The position numbers and the translations under genes were made by a program. The notes below the pieces were generated by a model. The model was not told where the DNA came from. It saw only the letters and a program-made list of their open reading frames with translations, and searched no databases. Below, in pieces: positions 1-8,648 of a DNA stretch of 64,000 nucleotides; position 1 is the first letter of the stretch; each line of letters opens with the position of its first letter. Source of the DNA: Flaviflagellibacter rhizophilus (GTDB lineage Bacteria; Pseudomonadota; Alphaproteobacteria; Rhizobiales; Methylopilaceae); assembly GCF_033898525.1 (NCBI RefSeq), contig NZ_JAXAFJ010000001.1:124001-188000 (forward strand), read 5' to 3'.

Positions 1-1581
1 CTCATCGCCCATCAGAAGCATGGGAATGCCCTGCGACAGCATCAACGTTGCGATGAAGTTACGCTTCTGGCGAGCACGGAGATCGTTGATCGCCTGATCG
101 TCCGTGGGGCCTTCGGCTCCGCAGTTCCAGGACAGATTGTGCGAGTGGCCGTCGCGGTTGTCCTCGCCGTTCGCCTCGTTGTGGCGCTCGTTGTAGCTGA
201 CCACGTCGTGCAGCGTGTAGCCGTCATGCGAGGCGATGAAGTTGACGCTGGCCCATGGCTGGCGGCCGGCATGCGAATAGATCTCGCCGGAACCGGCGAT
301 GACCCGCGCAACCGCCGGCAGCTGGCCCTCGTCACCGCGCCAGAATGCGCGGACGGTGTCGCGGTACTGGTCGTTCCACTCGCTCCAGCCGGCCGGGAAA
401 CCGCCGACCTGATAGCCGCCACCGCCGACGTCCCAAGGCTCGGCGATCAGCTTGACCTTGGACAGGACGGGGTCCTGACCGCAGGCTTGAAGGAAACCGG
501 AGCGCTGGTTGTAGTCGAAGGGGTCTCTCGCGAGGGTCGGGGCCAGATCGAAGCGGAAACCGTCGATGTGGTAGGCCTCCACCCAGTGGCGCAGGGAGTC
601 CATGACCATCTGCAGCACCCGCGGATGGGAGACATCGAGCGTGTTGCCGGTGCCGGTCGAATCCCAGGAATGGCGGGGACTTTCCGGCGGCAGCTTGTAG
701 TAGGAGCGGTTGTCGATGCCGCGGAACGACAGGGTGGGGCCGAGATGGCTTCCCTCGCAAGTGTGGTTGTAGACCACGTCGAGGATGACCTCGATGCCTG
801 CATCGTGCAGCGAGCGGATCGCGGAGCGGAAGCCGGCAATGCCCGCCTCGCCGAGATAGCGCGGCTCCGGCGCGAAATAGGCCAAAGTCGAGTAGCCCCA
901 ATAGTTCTTGAGGCCCTTCTCCACCAGGAACCGGTCATCGACGAAGGCGTGGATCGGCATCAGCTCGACGGCGGTGATGCCCATCTTCACGAGATGCTCG
1001 ATGACGGCGGGATGGCCGAGCGCCGCATAGGTGCCGCGCATCATCGGCGGCACGTCGGGGTGAAGCTGCGTCAGCCCCTTCACATGCGCCTCGTAGAAGA
1101 CGGTGTCCTTCCACGGCGTGCGCGGCGCGCGGTCGTCGCCCCAATCGTGCAGCGGGCTTTCGACGACGCATTTGGGCATCATGCGCGCACTGTCTCGACG
1201 GTCGAGCGTCAGGTCGCCTCGCTGTGAACCCAAACGGTAGCCGAACATCGCGTCATGCCAGCGCAGCTTGCCCGAAAGTTGGCGGGCATAGGGATCGAGC
1301 AGCAGCTTGTGCGGGTTGAAGCGATGCCCATGCAGCGGCTCGTAGGGTCCATGCACCCGGTAGCCGTAGAGCTGCCCCAGCTGCATGCCTTCGATGTAGA
1401 CGTGCCAGACATTATCGGTGCGACGCGGCAGGCGGATGCGCTGGATCTCGCGCACGCCGGTCTTCTCGAAGAGGCAGAGTTCAACGCCGGTCGCATGCTG
1501 GGAAAACAGCGCAAAATTGACGCCCTTGCCGTCCCATGTCGCGCCCAAGGGATATGGCGAGCCGTCGTCGATGCGAAACAT
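1..1581 (-). CDS. glgX: Glycogen debranching enzyme GlgX (partial, C-terminus outside window)
   Basis: Cytoplasmic GH13 isoamylase-type enzyme that removes alpha-1,6 branches from phosphorylase-trimmed glycogen. The reading frame is open from ATG at 1581 to the window edge, giving 527 codons; family members are usually about 650-720 residues. The N-terminal CBM48-like part (FRIDDGSPYPLGATW) precedes a GH13 barrel with DVVYNH (about 269), GFRFDLA with the nucleophile Asp (about 340), AEPWD with the acid/base Glu (about 382) and ASHD (about 449). It is the last gene seen on the minus strand after ligD, 111 bp away, so it may have its own promoter. Identity is secure; only the C-terminus is missing. 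Confidence 0.93.
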   Translation of the reverse strand, partial: MFRIDDGSPYPLGATWDGKGVNFALFSQHATGVELCLFEKTGVREIQRIRLPRRTDNVWHVYIEGMQLGQLYGYRVHGPYEPLHGHRFNPHKLLLDPYARQLSGKLRWHDAMFGYRLGSQRGDLTLDRRDSARMMPKCVVESPLHDWGDDRAPRTPWKDTVFYEAHVKGLTQLHPDVPPMMRGTYAALGHPAVIEHLVKMGITAVELMPIHAFVDDRFLVEKGLKNYWGYSTLAYFAPEPRYLGEAGIAGFRSAIRSLHDAGIEVILDVVYNHTCEGSHLGPTLSFRGIDNRSYYKLPPESPRHSWDSTGTGNTLDVSHPRVLQMVMDSLRHWVEAYHIDGFRFDLAPTLARDPFDYNQRSGFLQACGQDPVLSKVKLIAEPWDVGGGGYQVGGFPAGWSEWNDQYRDTVRAFWRGDEGQLPAVARVIAGSGEIYSHAGRQPWASVNFIASHDGYTLHDVVSYNERHNEANGEDNRDGHSHNLSWNCGAEGPTDDQAINDLRARQKRNFIATLMLSQGIPMLLMGDE

Positions 1582-1692
1582 TAAGAGCGTCTTTCCGGGG
1601 AGGGCAGGTCTAACTTACGCGGCTCAACGCACGAACGCTGCGCGAAGGTCCGTCACAGTTATGCCAAATTTTTTGTCTGTCCGCTTACGCGC

Positions 1693-4314
1693 TTAGCGAC
1701 GTTTCCTCGTCTTTTCCGGCTTCTCGGACCGCAGCGACTGGCGCACTTCGAAGAAGCCTGCCCAGGGATCTCCCGAGAGGTTTTGCAGCCGCCTGTCGAG
1801 GTTCTCCACGTTGAAGTGGTTGCCCCGGACCTCCGGTCCGAGTTCATCCCAGGACAGCGGCGTCGCCACCGGGGCGCCGGGCCGCGAGCGGGTGGAATAG
1901 GCCGCGACGGCCGTGGCCCCCTGCCCGTTCCGAAGATAGTCCACGAAGACGCGCCCGGTGCGGATCTTCTTCGCCATGGTGGAGACATAGCGATCGGGGC
2001 TGTCGGCAGCCATGCTTTCTGCGATGGTCTTGGTGAAAGCCTTGACGTCGTCCCATCCCGTGTCCGCGACCAGCGGAACCACGACGTGCAGACCCTTGCC
2101 CCCCGTCGTCTTCACGAAGCTTTCCAGTTTCATGGCCGTCAGCCGCTCACGCACTTCCAGCGCCCCGTGGATCACGGCGGACCATTCCACCTCGTCGCCG
2201 GGATCGAGATCGAAAATCAGCCGATCTGCCTTGTCCGGCACACTCTCGGTGGCGCCCCATGGATGGATTTCGAGCACACCCGCCTGCACCAGCGCAATCA
2301 GGCCGGCAAGATCATCGATGGCAAGCATCGGCTGATCGTCGCCTGGCACCGGGATCTGGCGGATCGTGTCGCTGAGGCCGGCCCAGGCGTGCTTCTGGAA
2401 GAAGCAGGTTTTTTCCGAGCCCGAGGGGCAGCGCACCAGGGATAGCGGGCGGTGCACCACGTGCGGCAGCACCCAGTCTGCGATCTCGGCGTAGAACTCG
2501 GCCAGCCCCTGCTTGGTGATCCCCTGCTCCGGCCACAGCACGCGCTCGGGATGGCTGAGATGCACGCCGGCGACGGTGGCGCCCGTCGAGATGATGCTGG
2601 CGGGACGTCCGGAAGGCTTCGGCGGTTCAGGCGCATCCTTTGGCACCTCGCGCACCACGTCCTTCGCCGCCTTGTCCTCGCGCAGGCCCTTGAAGCTGGC
2701 ATGGCGCAACGAGCCGTCATGCGTCCAGCCGCGATACTCGATCTCGGCCACGAGTTCCGGCCGTGCCCATTTCACGCCGTGTCGTTCATCGGCGGAAAGC
2801 TTGGCGGCGAAAGGCGACGCCGTGGCCTTGATCGCCTCCAGGGCTTTCGCGAGGTCGCGCGACACCGTCTCCGTAAAGCCTGTCCCGACCCGGCCCGCAT
2901 GGATCAGGTTCTCTCCATCGTAATAGCCCAGCACCAGCGATCCTACGCCCTTGCTGGAAACGGTAGAGGGCAAGTAGCCCGCGACCACGAACTCCGCACG
3001 CTCGGTGCACTTCACCTTCAGCCACACATCGCTCCGGCCCGGCCGGTAGGGCGCATCCGCCCGCTTGCAGATGATGCCTTCCAGTCCAAGGCGGCAGGCG
3101 TGGCGCGCCATGGAGTCGCCATCGCTGGCGATGTGCTCGCTCAGCTTGAGGCGGTTCTGGGGCTTGCTCGATACGAGTGTCGCCAGCGCCTCCTTGCGCT
3201 CGGTCAGCGGCAGAGGCGTAAGGTCGCGGCCATCGAGGTGCAACAGGTCAAAGGCGTAGTAAAGAGCGTTGCCGCTGACGAGCTTGCCGCCGCGGCCGCC
3301 GAGGTCCTGCTGGAGGGCGGAGAAGCTGGACACGCCTGCGGCATTCTCGACTACGGCTTCACCGTCGAGCAGCGCCGTTTCGGCAGGCAATGCGGCGATG
3401 GCCTCCCTGATGCCGGGAAAGCGGTGCGTCCAGTCCAGCCCGCTGCGCGTCAGCAGCTTGACCTCGCCATGGTCCAGCCGCGCCTGCAGGCGGTAGCCGT
3501 CGAACTTGATCTCGTGCACCCAATCCGCGCCATTGCGGGCGTGTGCGACAAGAGTGGCAAGCGCCGGCTGCACGAAGTCCGGCAGTGCGGCACGCGCCGC
3601 AGCAGCGGCTTTGGGAGCAGCCTTCTTGGCCTTGGCAGGCGCTTTCACTGCCGTCGACTTCGCAGCCTTCTTTGCGGCAGCCGGCGCAGCCTGCTCGGCG
3701 GAATTGACGCTGTCGCCCCGATTGGAGTTCCAGACCCGATCGCCCGCTTCCGCGATCTCGGGAATGGTGCGGCCCGAGACGACGGAGCGGTCCGCTTCCA
3801 CAAGGACGTCGGGCTCCTCGGCGGTGCGGGCAAACTCGTCATCGGACTTGATGAGCAGCCAGCTGTCCGTCTTCTCACGGGGGCGACGCTTCAGCCGCAC
3901 GAGATGCCAAAGCCCGTTCAGCTTCTCGCCATGCAGGATCACATCCACATGGCCTTTCTCGAAGCCCTTGTGCGGATCGTGAACCGGCTCCCAGGTTCCG
4001 CGATCCCAGATCATCACGGTCCCGCCGCCATACTGGCCCTTGGGGATGATCCCCTCGAAGGCGTTGTAGGCGATGGGGTGGTCCTCGGTCTGCACCGCCA
4101 GGCGCTTCTCGCCGGGCACGAGGCTGGGTCCCTTGGCGACCGCCCAGCTCTTCATCACGCCGTCGAGCTCAATGCGGAAATCGTAGTGCAGGCGTGAGGC
4201 GTCGTGCTTCTGGATGACGAAGGAATTGCCGGCCGACGTGCCGGTCTCCGGCCCGGGTTCGGGCGTCTTCGTGAAGTCGCGTTTGGCGCGATATGCGTCG
4301 AGGTCTTTCGTCAC
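1693..4314 (-). CDS. ligD: Multifunctional ATP-dependent DNA ligase LigD
   Basis: Core enzyme of bacterial non-homologous end joining: trims, fills and seals double-strand breaks held by Ku. The 873 residues are ordered phosphoesterase-ligase-polymerase, as in Pseudomonas LigD. The N-terminal phosphoesterase part carries HDASRLHYDFR (about 37-47). The ligase domain has the nucleotidyl-transfer lysine in EIKFDGYR (about 270). The C-terminal primase/polymerase domain has the metal-binding IFDLDPGD motif. An Ala/Lys-rich linker lies at about 205-240. It starts 38 bp after the TPR gene and follows ku, so the three are probably co-transcribed. Confidence 0.95.
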   Translation of the reverse strand: MTKDLDAYRAKRDFTKTPEPGPETGTSAGNSFVIQKHDASRLHYDFRIELDGVMKSWAVAKGPSLVPGEKRLAVQTEDHPIAYNAFEGIIPKGQYGGGTVMIWDRGTWEPVHDPHKGFEKGHVDVILHGEKLNGLWHLVRLKRRPREKTDSWLLIKSDDEFARTAEEPDVLVEADRSVVSGRTIPEIAEAGDRVWNSNRGDSVNSAEQAAPAAAKKAAKSTAVKAPAKAKKAAPKAAAAARAALPDFVQPALATLVAHARNGADWVHEIKFDGYRLQARLDHGEVKLLTRSGLDWTHRFPGIREAIAALPAETALLDGEAVVENAAGVSSFSALQQDLGGRGGKLVSGNALYYAFDLLHLDGRDLTPLPLTERKEALATLVSSKPQNRLKLSEHIASDGDSMARHACRLGLEGIICKRADAPYRPGRSDVWLKVKCTERAEFVVAGYLPSTVSSKGVGSLVLGYYDGENLIHAGRVGTGFTETVSRDLAKALEAIKATASPFAAKLSADERHGVKWARPELVAEIEYRGWTHDGSLRHASFKGLREDKAAKDVVREVPKDAPEPPKPSGRPASIISTGATVAGVHLSHPERVLWPEQGITKQGLAEFYAEIADWVLPHVVHRPLSLVRCPSGSEKTCFFQKHAWAGLSDTIRQIPVPGDDQPMLAIDDLAGLIALVQAGVLEIHPWGATESVPDKADRLIFDLDPGDEVEWSAVIHGALEVRERLTAMKLESFVKTTGGKGLHVVVPLVADTGWDDVKAFTKTIAESMAADSPDRYVSTMAKKIRTGRVFVDYLRNGQGATAVAAYSTRSRPGAPVATPLSWDELGPEVRGNHFNVENLDRRLQNLSGDPWAGFFEVRQSLRSEKPEKTRKRR

Positions 4315-4352
4315 CCCGATTCAATTCACGGGCAGGCGCCGTGTTCCGCTCG

Positions 4353-5450
4353 CTAAACCGCGACGGATAGCCCGCGCACGCGGAAGCGGCAATCCGCAGC
4401 CTTGCGCCGGGCAAGGCGCGCATCCTCCGACGCCGGCTCCATGGCGATGAAGCGCTCCCAGACCGGCAGCGCCTCCGAGAAGCGCCCGAGATCATGCAGA
4501 AGGAGAGCAAGATTGTAGGCTGCATCCGAGAAGCTGTCGCTGACCGCCAGCGCCAGCATGTAGTGCGACACGGCGTCTTCGCGCCGGCCCGCATCTTCAG
4601 CGGCCACGCCGAGGTTGAACCAGGCTTCCGGGAACAGGGGCGCGCGGTCCAGAGCACGGCGCCATGAGATGCGGGCCTGCGCGCCTCGCCCGCCCGCATC
4701 CTGCACATTGCCGAGATTGAAGGCGATCAACGGATCCTCGGGGTCGAGCTTGAGGGCCAGGTCGTAGAGGCGCTCGGCGGTTTCGAAATCGCCGTCAGCC
4801 TCCGCCTCCTCCGCGCATTCCAGAACGTCGTCGACGCTCTCCGGCGGCGTGTCCATCGCCAGCGACATCTGTCCATCCAGCGCCGTGACGGCACCGTCCA
4901 TCAGGCGTCGCACTTCGCCATGCCGCGTCACCGTCAGGCGAACCTCGCACAGGCTGCGGCCGGAGCGGCGCAGGTCGAGACCGACAGCCACGACGGCGTC
5001 GAAGCCCGCGCCCGCTTTCATGAGGCGGGAAACCTCGCGCGCACAGAGCAGGTCCCGGTAGGAATGCAGGCCCTCCAGCGGCTCGATGATGTCGAACAGC
5101 GAAAGCCAGAACAGGTATTCCTCATCAAGGCCGGAAAGGCGGCACAGTTCGACAACGCTGAGAGTGCGCTGTATCGGCGCCTCCGGCGGCCTCAGGCCAA
5201 GGCCACGCTGCAAGGCGGCTTCGCTGATCAGCATGGTCTGGTCGGGCACCCGCTCCAGAACATCCATCAGCCTCTCGCCGCTGAGAAGGTCACGGGCGGC
5301 AGCGTTGGTGACGGCGACCACGCCAACCTTCGGGCTGAGCTTTGGCTGCAGGTCGACGCCTGCGCGCGTGCAGGCCGTGCGGAGCTGGCGGCGGGTCAAT
5401 CCGTCGACGGACCCAAGGACGAAGAGGGAAGCGCGGCAGAGATCCAACAT
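4353..5450 (-). CDS. TPR protein of the NHEJ locus with possible BRCT-like and MerR-like N-terminal segments
   Basis: A 365-residue protein encoded between ku and ligD. Three parts can be seen. Residues 1-85 (FVLGSVDGLTRRQL, LSPKVGVVAV, MLISEAALQRGL) resemble the layout of a BRCT fold. Residues about 95-165 (SVVELCRLSGLDEEYLFWL) resemble a MerR-type helix-turn-helix. Residues about 210-345 hold TPR units such as AFNLGNVQDAGG, AWFNLGVAAEDAG and AAYNLALLLHDLG. The TPR call is firm; the BRCT and MerR calls are my inference. ATG at 5450 has AGGGG just upstream. Its position suggests an accessory or regulatory role in end joining, but no function is known from the sequence alone. Confidence 0.8.
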   Translation of the reverse strand: MLDLCRASLFVLGSVDGLTRRQLRTACTRAGVDLQPKLSPKVGVVAVTNAAARDLLSGERLMDVLERVPDQTMLISEAALQRGLGLRPPEAPIQRTLSVVELCRLSGLDEEYLFWLSLFDIIEPLEGLHSYRDLLCAREVSRLMKAGAGFDAVVAVGLDLRRSGRSLCEVRLTVTRHGEVRRLMDGAVTALDGQMSLAMDTPPESVDDVLECAEEAEADGDFETAERLYDLALKLDPEDPLIAFNLGNVQDAGGRGAQARISWRRALDRAPLFPEAWFNLGVAAEDAGRREDAVSHYMLALAVSDSFSDAAYNLALLLHDLGRFSEALPVWERFIAMEPASEDARLARRKAADCRFRVRGLSVAV

Positions 5451-5555
5451 CTCACCCCTCAGATCATCGCGACACGAATCATGCCCGTGTTCCGATTCTG
5501 CGGGGAAATCACGAAAGTTCGAAGAAGTTTTTTAACGGCTGATGAAGGCGCTTCT

Positions 5556-6488
5556 TCAGCGGCTCGCCGTCTTGCGTGGCGTGCGAGGCTTGGGTGAGCC
5601 CGCCGGGGGGCGTTTGGCACCGCTTGCCGCCGGACGACGGGCGCTCGCCTTGGGCGTCGGCTTCGCGTCCTTCGCCGAACCTTTTCCTGCCTTCGCGTCA
5701 TCCGGAGCAGGCTTGTCTCCGTCGACCGACCGCCTGAGGGCATCCATCAGGCTGACGACATTTGACGGCTTCTCTTCGGCCGGAGCCTTGATCTCATGGC
5801 CCTGCTGCTTCGCGCGCAGCATTTCGACGACGGCACTTTCATAGCGGTCCTCGAACGTCTCGGGCTGAAAATGACCCTTCTTGCGGCTGATGATGTGGCT
5901 GGCGAGATCCATCATCTCCTCGTCGATCACGACTTCGGAGATGGGATCGAAATACTGGGCGTCGTCGCGCACCTCGCTCGCGAAGCGCAGGGTGGTGACG
6001 AGAATGCCCTTACCCCGCGGCTGCAGCGCCACGATGCGCTCGCGGCGGGAAAGCACCAGTCGGGCCAGCCCGACGACCTTTTCCTGCTCCATCGCCTCCC
6101 GGATCACCGCGAAAGCTTCTTCCGCGACCTTGTCGTCCGGCGTCAGGTAGTGCGAGCCATCGAGATAGACCTCGTCGATCTCATCGGCCGGAACGAAGCG
6201 GTCCACCTCGATGGTGTGAGAGCTTTCGATCTGCACTTTTTCGAGGTCCTCGTCCTCCACAACGACGTAGTGGCCCTTGGAGAACTCGAAGCCCTTGACC
6301 CTGTCCTCCCGGTCGACCTCTTCCTCGGTCTCGGAGTCGACCATCTGCTGCTTCAGACGGTTGCCGGTGGCGCGATTGAGATTGTGGAAGCTGACCCGCT
6401 CGCTCGATGTAGAGGCCGGATAGAGCGCAACGGCGCAGGACACCAGCGAGAGCTTCAGATAGCCCTTCCAGGATGCACGGGCCGCCAT
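5556..6488 (-). CDS. ku: Ku protein, double-strand-break end binder
   Basis: Homodimeric ring protein that binds DNA ends and recruits LigD. The 310-residue product begins MAARASWKGYLKLS and carries the Ku core through about residue 230 (LYLDGSHYL-like sheet, DPISEVVIDEEMMDLA). The C-terminal tail is Lys/Pro/Ala-rich after a NVVSLMDALRRSV patch, typical of rhizobial Ku. An ATG 36 bp upstream is open, but the ATG at 6488 is preceded by GGAAGG at the right distance and matches the family N-terminus, so it is preferred. A perfect EcfG-type promoter lies 35-60 bp upstream. First gene of a probable ku-TPR-ligD operon. Confidence 0.95.
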   Translation of the reverse strand: MAARASWKGYLKLSLVSCAVALYPASTSSERVSFHNLNRATGNRLKQQMVDSETEEEVDREDRVKGFEFSKGHYVVVEDEDLEKVQIESSHTIEVDRFVPADEIDEVYLDGSHYLTPDDKVAEEAFAVIREAMEQEKVVGLARLVLSRRERIVALQPRGKGILVTTLRFASEVRDDAQYFDPISEVVIDEEMMDLASHIISRKKGHFQPETFEDRYESAVVEMLRAKQQGHEIKAPAEEKPSNVVSLMDALRRSVDGDKPAPDDAKAGKGSAKDAKPTPKASARRPAASGAKRPPAGSPKPRTPRKTASR

Positions 6489-6522
6489 GGTCACCTTCCT
6501 CTGCCGCGTAGGGTGCCGGACC

Positions 6523-6548
6523 AACGGCCTGGATAGAAGATCGGTTCC
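6523..6548 (-). promoter_or_regulatory. EcfG (general stress sigma) promoter of ku
   Basis: On the minus strand the sequence reads GGAAC-N17-CGTT, an exact match to the alphaproteobacterial EcfG/RpoE2 consensus. The -10 element ends about 35 bp before the ku start codon. The match is seen directly; sigma-factor assignment is from the known consensus. Confidence 0.75.
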
Positions 6549-6572
6549 CGCCTCGCCGTGCGGGCAAAAGAA

Positions 6573-6602
6573 AAGCCGGACAGCTTTGAAGCTGTCCGGC
6601 TT
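6573..6602 (-). terminator. Rho-independent terminator after csbD
   Basis: Inverted repeat AAGCCGGACAGCTT / AAGCTGTCCGGCTT with a 2-4 nt loop. Read on the minus strand it is followed by CTTTTCTTTT, a U-rich tract, so it terminates the csbD transcript and insulates the ku promoter just downstream. Confidence 0.85.
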
Positions 6603-6713
6603 ATCAAGAAACCGCCGCGGCGAGGGGCTGGGGGGCTGAGAAGTCGCCGCTAGCTGGTTCTGATGGGAAAACGTGGCATCAGCGCCTTTGTTCCCCGGGT
6701 TCCAGAAAAAAGT

Positions 6714-6890
6714 TCATTCGCCCTTGAGGGCGTCCTTGATGCCGCCGATGGTGCTCTTCGCCTTGCCCTCGGCCTTGTCAGCCTTGCCTTCGGCCTGCAG
6801 CTTCTCGTCGCCGGTCAGCTTGCCGGCTGCGTCCTTGACGCTGCCCTTGGCTTTGTCGGCGGCACCTTCGACGCGCTTGTCGTCAACCAT
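6714..6890 (-). CDS. CsbD-family stress protein
   Basis: A 58-residue, highly charged protein starting MVDDKRVEGAADKAKG, with the Lys/Ala/Gly/Asp repeats typical of the CsbD family (also named after B. subtilis CsbD). Such proteins are small, soluble and general-stress induced; molecular function is unknown. ATG at 6890 has GGAGATC upstream. An EcfG-like promoter sits 33-57 bp upstream and a strong terminator follows the stop, so it is a monocistronic stress gene. Confidence 0.88.
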   Translation of the reverse strand: MVDDKRVEGAADKAKGSVKDAAGKLTGDEKLQAEGKADKAEGKAKSTIGGIKDALKGE

Positions 6891-6922
6891 GATGATCTCC
6901 TTTGCGGGTTCGCTGAACGGAG

Positions 6923-6947
6923 AACGGGTTAAGGCACAAAGGGTTCA
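6923..6947 (-). promoter_or_regulatory. EcfG-like promoter of csbD
   Basis: Minus-strand TGAAC-N16-CGTT, one mismatch in the -35 element and an exact -10. It overlaps the stop codon of the upstream SDR gene and lies 33 bp before the csbD start. CsbD genes are common EcfG targets in alphaproteobacteria. Confidence 0.6.
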
Positions 6948-7850
6948 ACCGCGCACGGTCGGCAGCAGGGCGCGGAGGCCTTCGCGGTAGGTAGGATAGC
7001 GGAGCTGGACGCCGAGTTCGGTGACGAGACGCCGGTTGCCGACACGCTTGTTCTCGGCCCAGAAACTGCGCGCCATCTCGGACATCGCCGCCTGCCCGGC
7101 GTCGAACGCAACGACCTCTGGCGGCCCCAAGCCAAGAAGCTTTGCCGCATAGGCAAGCACCTCCGGCTGGGGCGCGGGTTCGTCGTCGGCCAGGTTGAAC
7201 ACCGGGCCCGCCTCGGGGCGCGTCATGGCAGCCGCCACGGCTTCCGCGACATCCTCGACATGGATGCGGTTGAACACCTGGCCGGGCTTGTCGAGCGCGC
7301 GGCTCGATCCCTCCAGCAGCGACAGGAGCGGATTGCGGCCAGGCCCGTAGATCCCCGAAAGCCGGAAGACGTGCACAACCCGCCCCGGCCCCGCAAGAGC
7401 GCGCCAGCCGTTCTCAGCCTCCAGCCGCCGCACGGCTCTCGCGCTCACGGGATTGGTCGGCGCGGTCTCGTCGATCCAGGCACCGGCATGATCTCCATAG
7501 ACCCCGGTGGTGGATAGGTAGCCGATCCAGCGAAGATGCCGCGCGGCGGCGATCTCCTCGCCAAGCAGCGCGAGCGCGGGATCTCCGTCCCTCCCCGGGG
7601 GCACCGAAACCAGCACATGGGTTGCGTGGCGCACCGCCTCCAGAAGCGCGGGCTCCGGAGCGTAGCCCGTGTCCAGCTTTTCGAACCGCACGCCGGATTG
7701 GTTCGACGCTCCGGCGCCCGGATCTCGAACGGTTGCAAGGATGTCGTTGAAACGGTCTCCATGGCGCTTCACGAATTCCCGCGCGCAGAATCCGTAGCCA
7801 AGAATGACGAGGCGGTCGGAAGCCTTGGGTTCAGAAGTCGAGATCGGCAT
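6945..7850 (-). CDS. NAD(P)-binding SDR/epimerase-family protein
   Basis: A 301-residue extended short-chain dehydrogenase-type protein. The N-terminal nucleotide-binding loop is degenerate (LVILGYGFCAREF, about 14-26). A YLSTTGVYGD segment fits the active-site strand with Tyr near 120, and VFRLSGIYGPGRNPL follows. It resembles the YeeZ-like group of SDR proteins; substrate unknown. The start overlaps the end of the upstream GST-like gene by 20 bp, so the two are likely translationally coupled. Confidence 0.8.
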   Translation of the reverse strand: MPISTSEPKASDRLVILGYGFCAREFVKRHGDRFNDILATVRDPGAGASNQSGVRFEKLDTGYAPEPALLEAVRHATHVLVSVPPGRDGDPALALLGEEIAAARHLRWIGYLSTTGVYGDHAGAWIDETAPTNPVSARAVRRLEAENGWRALAGPGRVVHVFRLSGIYGPGRNPLLSLLEGSSRALDKPGQVFNRIHVEDVAEAVAAAMTRPEAGPVFNLADDEPAPQPEVLAYAAKLLGLGPPEVVAFDAGQAAMSEMARSFWAENKRVGNRRLVTELGVQLRYPTYREGLRALLPTVRG

Positions 7851-8523
7851 AGACCGGAGAGGGCTGCATGCCGGGCACCCGGTCCGTCATCAGCGTGCGG
7901 AACCCTGGACGTGACTTGACGCGGGCATACCACTCGCGGGCATGCTCGTCCTCATCCCATGGCACGTCACCCATGTAATCCACGGCGGAGATATGGGCCG
8001 CGGCGCACAGGTCGGCATAGGTCAGGCTTGGCCCAGCCAGCCAGTTCCGCTGCCGGATGAGATAGCCGATATATTTCAGGTGGTAGCGGATGTTCGACTT
8101 CGCCGCGCGGATCGCCGCCGCATCCGGCGAAGAGCCACCGTGCTCGGCCCGCATGAAGCGCTTGTAGATCTTTTCGCTGACAAGCGGTTCGGAGACCTCT
8201 TCGGCGAATTTGCGGCCGAACCAGTTCACGAGCCGCCGCACCTCGACGCGCGCCTGCGGGCTTTCCGGCAGGAGACGCCGGTCGCCAAGCGCAAGGCCGC
8301 GCGTCTCGTCCAGCCATTCCGCGATAACCGTCGCACCTGGCACCGCCGACATCTGCTCCTCCACCAGCACCGGCGTGGTGCCGGCCGGGTTCAGCAGCAG
8401 GAAACCCTCCCGCCGCTCCCACGGGCGTTCTTCCAGCAGGTCGCACTCCATGCCCATCTCCGCCATGGACAGGCGGATGAAGCGCGAATGAGGGCAGAAG
8501 GGATGATGGTAGAGAATCGCCAT
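7831..8523 (-). CDS. Glutathione S-transferase family protein
   Basis: A 230-residue GST-fold protein. The N-terminal thioredoxin-like domain begins AILYHHPFCPHSRFIRLSMAEMG, with a CPHS motif at the glutathione-site helix, and contains NPAGTTPVL (the cis-Pro region). The C-terminal helical domain includes WLAGPSLTYADLCAAAH, the usual GST N-capping region. It heads a two-gene minus-strand unit with the SDR protein. The substrate cannot be told from the sequence. Confidence 0.85.
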   Translation of the reverse strand: MAILYHHPFCPHSRFIRLSMAEMGMECDLLEERPWERREGFLLLNPAGTTPVLVEEQMSAVPGATVIAEWLDETRGLALGDRRLLPESPQARVEVRRLVNWFGRKFAEEVSEPLVSEKIYKRFMRAEHGGSSPDAAAIRAAKSNIRYHLKYIGYLIRQRNWLAGPSLTYADLCAAAHISAVDYMGDVPWDEDEHAREWYARVKSRPGFRTLMTDRVPGMQPSPVYADLDF

Positions 8524-8648
8524 ATCGGGATAGATCAGGGCATCCGCGGCGACGTCGGCAGATGGGTGCAGATGGCGGACGGCGCGCGCTCCCTATAGAA
8601 CCACGCATCCCCACCGGCAACCGATTCGCGCCAGCGCAAGGATAGACC

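Noticed and set aside
42..422. Short minus-strand frames at the left edge
   Set aside because: Shadows of the truncated glgX gene, which runs unbroken from 1581 to the window edge.
2452..4197. 581-codon plus-strand frame opposite ligD
   Set aside because: Shadow frame; ligD motifs cover the same DNA on the minus strand.
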